Below, piece by piece: positions 6,421 through 9,564 of a stretch of DNA of 9,564 bases; positions within the stretch are counted from its first letter, which is position 1, and every line of letters starts with the position of its first letter. The stretch is taken from NCBI GenBank assembly GCA_030600625.1, contig JAUVLS010000029.1:1-9564 (forward strand), given 5' to 3'. The position numbers were made by a program, and so were the translations under genes. The notes beneath the pieces are model-generated. The model saw only the letters and a list, made by a program, of their open reading frames with translations, was not told the origin of the DNA and did not search any database. The DNA comes from Bacteroidales bacterium (GTDB lineage Bacteria > Bacteroidota > Bacteroidia > Bacteroidales > UBA12077).

Positions 6421-7764
6421 TTAAACGTTTCTTTTGAAATCAAAATCTTCCAGATAATCGGAAATTCTCTTTAAGAACATGCCTCCTAATGCACCATCGA
6501 CTACTCTATGGTCATAGGCAAGCGATAATATCATTTTATGGCGTATTGCAATGGCATCGCCTGCAGGCGTTTCAATTACAGCAGGTTTTTTTACAATTGC
6601 TCCGATACCTAAAATAGCTACCTGTGGCTGATTGATTATTGGTGTTCCGGTTGTGTTACCAAATGTTCCGAAATTAGTTATTGTAAATGTACCACCCTGA
6701 ATCTCATCTGGTTTTAGTTTATTATCACGAGCTCTTGAAGCTAAATCATTAACATTAGAAGCTATTCCCATTAAATTTAATCGATCAGCATTTTTTATTA
6801 CAGGTACAATTAAATTTCCTGAAGGTAAGGCTGTTGCAATACCAATGTTAATATTTTTCTTTTTAATTATATTATCTCCATCAACAGAAACATTTATCAT
6901 TGGAAAATCTTTCAATGCTTTAACCGTAGCTTCAATAAAAATAGGAGTGAATGTAAGTTTTAAATTTTCTTTTTCTAAAATTCGATCTTTGTTTTTAATT
7001 CTCCAGTTTACAATATTAGTAACATCTGTTTCAATAAATGATGTTACATGTGGTGAGATTTGTTTTGAATGAATCATGTGTTCAGCAATCAATTTTCGCA
7101 TTCGATCCATCTCAATAATTTCATATTCCCCGCCAGAATAAATTTGATCTTTACTTATTTGAGATTTAGAAATATGTTGTACCGGAGTTTTTTCTTGTAA
7201 CCGGGCTTTTGCTTCCGGATCAATTCCTGTGCTGGTTCTGGTATTTAAATAATTAACTATGTCCTTCTTGGTAATTCTTCCAGTGTTTCCACTACCATTA
7301 ATTTTATCTAATTCATCAACTAAGATATTCTCCTTTTCAGCAATATTTCTAACAAGTGGAGATAAGAATTTGCCGTTGGGCGTTTTAGAAATTATTTGTT
7401 CACTGATTTGTTCTTCGGATTTATTTTTTAAAACTATATCTATAGCTGGAATATTTTCAATAATAGTATTTTTATCCGATTTTACTTCTTCTTCAAGGTC
7501 TTTGCTTTGACCTGTTTCTAAACCATTAGTGCTTAATACTACGATGGTATCTCCAACTTTTGGGATGTCATTTTCATTAAATAATAGTTTTTCAATTATT
7601 CCATCCTGAGAAGCCGGGATTTCCGAATCAACTTTATCTGTTGCAATTTCAACGATTGATTGATCTTCTTCTACTTTATCACCTACATTTACTAACCATT
7701 TTGTAATTGTGGCTTCAATAATTCCTTCACCCATTGCAGGTAGTAATATTTCAACTTTTGCCAT
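6421..7764 (-). CDS. Dihydrolipoyl acyltransferase, E2 subunit of a 2-oxo acid dehydrogenase complex
   Basis: 447 residues, complete. E2 carries acyl groups on a swinging lipoyl arm from the E1 decarboxylase to CoA and forms the core of the complex in the cytoplasm. One lipoyl domain spans about 1-78, with the lipoylated lysine K44 in 'EIATDKVDSE'. A linker rich in Glu, Ser and Asn follows (80-130). The peripheral E1/E3-binding domain covers about 132-173 ('LSPLVRNIAEKENI', 'GNTGRITKKDI'). The catalytic domain spans about 213-445, with 'TFTITNFGTFG' at 359 and the active-site HxxxDG as H419-RVV-D423-G424. Length is typical for a single-lipoyl E2. Whether it serves pyruvate, branched-chain or another 2-oxo acid cannot be settled, because no E1 or E3 gene lies in the window. 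The ATG at 7764 starts exactly at the lipoyl domain. It follows the glycosyltransferase after 51 bases and is closed by a terminator, so it is probably the last gene of that transcript. Confidence 0.95.
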   Translation of the reverse strand: MAKVEILLPAMGEGIIEATITKWLVNVGDKVEEDQSIVEIATDKVDSEIPASQDGIIEKLLFNENDIPKVGDTIVVLSTNGLETGQSKDLEEEVKSDKNTIIENIPAIDIVLKNKSEEQISEQIISKTPNGKFLSPLVRNIAEKENILVDELDKINGSGNTGRITKKDIVNYLNTRTSTGIDPEAKARLQEKTPVQHISKSQISKDQIYSGGEYEIIEMDRMRKLIAEHMIHSKQISPHVTSFIETDVTNIVNWRIKNKDRILEKENLKLTFTPIFIEATVKALKDFPMINVSVDGDNIIKKKNINIGIATALPSGNLIVPVIKNADRLNLMGIASNVNDLASRARDNKLKPDEIQGGTFTITNFGTFGNTTGTPIINQPQVAILGIGAIVKKPAVIETPAGDAIAIRHKMILSLAYDHRVVDGALGGMFLKRISDYLEDFDFKRNV

Positions 7765-7805
7765 TATAACTTATTTAAACTTGTTTTAAACTATTGTTAA
7801 ATTAT

Positions 7806-7826
7806 TTGGCCAAAATTATCGGCCAA
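7806..7826 (-). other. GC-rich hairpin enclosing the glycosyltransferase stop codon
   Basis: TTGGCC/GGCCAA form a perfect 6-bp stem with a 9-base loop that contains the TAA stop at 7816-7818. On the minus strand no T-run follows, so it is a poor intrinsic terminator. It may reduce read-through into the E2 gene, serve as an RNA processing site, or be chance. Confidence 0.35.
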
Positions 7827-9564
7827 TTTGTTTAAAACCTTTGAGAAGAATATTTAGATCATTCCAAATGGCATAGTTTTTTGCATAAACCATATTGGAA
7901 TTGTAGATGAAAGAATTTGAATGTTCTTTCTTAGATCCCAAGTCGAGCGGTGTTAAAATTCCATCTTTAATTTTAGGAAGATTATCTAATTTAACATCAC
8001 TTTTCTTATCGTATCCTACCCAGGTTTTACATCCTAACAAAACATTTACAGAATTGTTTATTAGTTTAAGGGATATTTTTAAGAAAAGTAATATTAATGG
8101 ACTGAATATCAGAATTAAAATAGATGTAATGATATCAAAAATTCTTTTGTTTCTGACATTATTTTTTTTCGATATTGCATTAATTTCAATAGTATATAAT
8201 TCACCCGCTGTTTCAATTGAATTGCTTCCGATAATTGATAAAGTTTCCGGTTGTGCAATTTTAAAATCGATATTTAACCCGGTTAGTTGAAGCATGATTC
8301 CAATTATCTGATTCGAAGGAATATTTTTTGCACAAAAAACAATCTCATCGATTTTATGAATTTTTATTATTTCTTCAAGTTGATTTATTTTCCCAATGTG
8401 ATAGTTGCTTTGTGATTCCGCCGAAGGAGCTACTTTACCAACAATGTATGGTTTTATTTCAGCTTCAGTTATAATTTTATCAACTCTTTGTATTTCATCG
8501 ATTAAACCAACAATGATAATTCGTAATTTTCGATTCCGTTTAAATTTTTGTGGAAAGAATTTTATGAAATGAACAAGTATTCGGTTTATATACGTTACTA
8601 TGAAAGTAAGGACTGTTCCGATTAAAATTAAAGCTCTTGAAAATCTAAGATTCTCTGGTAATAATGCATATAAAACCAGTATAATTAAAGTCCCGATTGT
8701 TATTCCTTTTAGAAGGCTTGTTAATTTGATTTGTCTCGAATATCCTCCATTAAACCAAACACTAAAAACCCAAATAGTAATATAAGATGGAACAGCAAAA
8801 AGAAGAAATTCGTCAGGATATTGACCATCTCCATGGAATTTATAATTCTCCCAAATAGGTTTAATTAAATAGTAACTAAAAAATATTATTGTAATATCTA
8901 TAATCGGAAGAAAAGCATTTTTTACAAATCGATTTAAAACAGCTATAAAAGCCCTGAAATAAATTGCAATATTAATTAGTAAAGAAAAAGATTTTGCGTT
9001 TTTATCAGATAAATGTTTTCGTGCAAAAATGATCATTGCATTGTAAAACATGAAAACGTAGTTGAGACTTCCTTTTTTAGTACTTTCTCCTTTATAATGA
9101 ATTATAGTTGTTTCAGGAAAGTAATAATTTTTATATCCGGCTTTATTTATTCGGTAAGATAAGTCGATATCTTCGCCATACATGAAATAATCTTCATCGA
9201 GTAAACCTGTCTTTTCAAGAGTTTCTTTCCGAAGAAACATGAAAGCTCCCGGTAAAACTTCTATTTCGTTTATTTCATTATTATTAAGATGTCCCAAATG
9301 ATACCGGGCAATTTTTTTAGACTTAGGAAACAAGCTCGAGAATCCAAATATTTTATAAAAAGCAACTTTGGGAGTTGGCAATGCTCTTTTTGATTCCGGT
9401 AAAAATCGGCCTTTACCATCAATCATTTTAACAGTTAATCCCCCAACCTCAGGTTTCGAATCCATAAACCGAACACATTTTTCAAAACTATCTTCTTCAA
9501 CAACAGTATCAGGGTTTAATAATAATATATATTGTCCTTTTGCAAGTTTTACGGCTTGATTATT
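7816..9564 (-). CDS. GT2 glycosyltransferase fused to a degenerate WbaP-like phosphoglycosyl transferase (5' end beyond window)
   Basis: 582 residues are visible. The frame is open to the right edge, and the ATG at 9465 is internal because the GT2 motif 'LLLNPDT' lies upstream of it. Numbered from the edge, the GT2 domain covers about 1-180: the 'NPDT' nucleotide-sugar/metal site (17-20) and the acceptor-side 'YGEDIDLSYR' (about 129-138), as in rhamnosyltransferase-like family 2 enzymes. The first 50 or so residues of the domain are missing. Four membrane helices follow (about 217-237, 254-271, 284-302, 310-333), then a Rossmann-like segment (about 346-468; 'LRIIIVG', 'IDEIVFCAKN') and a membrane hairpin starting 'NKRIFDIITS' (about 472-503). 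This is the order of large phosphoglycosyl transferases such as WbaP. The catalytic stretch with the Asp-Glu dyad is absent: the hairpin runs straight into 'NVLLGCKTWVGY' and 'LPKIKDGILTP', which match the family's 'NVLxGxMSxVGPRP' and 'vKPGITG' tail. It probably adds a sugar to an envelope glycan at the inner membrane through the GT2 domain. It is followed by the E2 gene after 51 bases. Confidence 0.87.
   Translation of the reverse strand, partial: NNQAVKLAKGQYILLLNPDTVVEEDSFEKCVRFMDSKPEVGGLTVKMIDGKGRFLPESKRALPTPKVAFYKIFGFSSLFPKSKKIARYHLGHLNNNEINEIEVLPGAFMFLRKETLEKTGLLDEDYFMYGEDIDLSYRINKAGYKNYYFPETTIIHYKGESTKKGSLNYVFMFYNAMIIFARKHLSDKNAKSFSLLINIAIYFRAFIAVLNRFVKNAFLPIIDITIIFFSYYLIKPIWENYKFHGDGQYPDEFLLFAVPSYITIWVFSVWFNGGYSRQIKLTSLLKGITIGTLIILVLYALLPENLRFSRALILIGTVLTFIVTYINRILVHFIKFFPQKFKRNRKLRIIIVGLIDEIQRVDKIITEAEIKPYIVGKVAPSAESQSNYHIGKINQLEEIIKIHKIDEIVFCAKNIPSNQIIGIMLQLTGLNIDFKIAQPETLSIIGSNSIETAGELYTIEINAISKKNNVRNKRIFDIITSILILIFSPLILLFLKISLKLINNSVNVLLGCKTWVGYDKKSDVKLDNLPKIKDGILTPLDLGSKKEHSNSFIYNSNMVYAKNYAIWNDLNILLKGFKQIGR

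Noticed and set aside
6421..7764. A specific symbol (pdhC, bkdB or sucB) for the E2 gene
   Set aside because: Substrate class cannot be read safely from the sequence, and no E1 or E3 partner is visible. E2 genes apart from E1 are common in Bacteroidota, so the isolation is not remarkable either.
7816..9465. Taking the ATG at 9465 as the true start of the glycosyltransferase
   Set aside because: The frame stays open to the right edge and encodes the conserved GT2 strand 'LLLNPDT' upstream, so the gene is cut by the window.

Overview
The window is a low-GC stretch from a member of the Bacteroidota, probably a Bacteroidales-like or related marine or gut lineage. Four things support this: tandem exported TPR plus PD40/WD40-like propeller proteins, signal peptides ending in the Bacteroidota-style '(F/K)SQ' cut, weak or absent Shine-Dalgarno sequences, and a perfect match to the Bacteroidota -7 box (TAnnTTTG) before one gene. 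All six genes lie on the minus strand, so transcription runs from the right edge to the left edge. No RNA gene, insertion sequence or CRISPR array was seen, and no gap exceeds 130 bases.

Right part (about 6379-9564). Transcription enters with a glycosyltransferase cut by the right edge. It joins a GT2 domain to the framework of a WbaP-like phosphoglycosyl transferase (four-helix membrane bundle, Rossmann-like domain, membrane hairpin). The catalytic centre of the sugar transferase is missing. A 51-base gap containing a small GC-rich hairpin follows, then a complete E2 (dihydrolipoyl acyltransferase) of a 2-oxo acid dehydrogenase complex. A convincing intrinsic terminator lies about 10 bases after the E2 stop codon.

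Central and left part (1-6338). A new transcription unit appears to start at a TACATTTG box. It carries three tandem paralogues, each with a signal peptide, TPR-like helices and a roughly five-bladed PD40 propeller. The first and third (445 and 430 residues) are two-module proteins that align with few gaps. The middle one (978 residues) adds a beta domain, two 72-residue tandem repeats, a long helical region and a C-terminal membrane anchor with a basic tail. The first three modules recall PorE of the type IX secretion system, but the OmpA-like peptidoglycan-binding domain is absent in all three. A GNAT acetyltransferase cut by the left edge follows 24 bases after the last paralogue.

The most unusual content is the three-gene TPR-propeller cluster, which could encode a cell-envelope assembly with one membrane-anchored and two soluble partners. 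The glycosyltransferase fused to a gutted phosphoglycosyl transferase comes second. Functions for the cluster are inference; the architectures are read directly from the translations.
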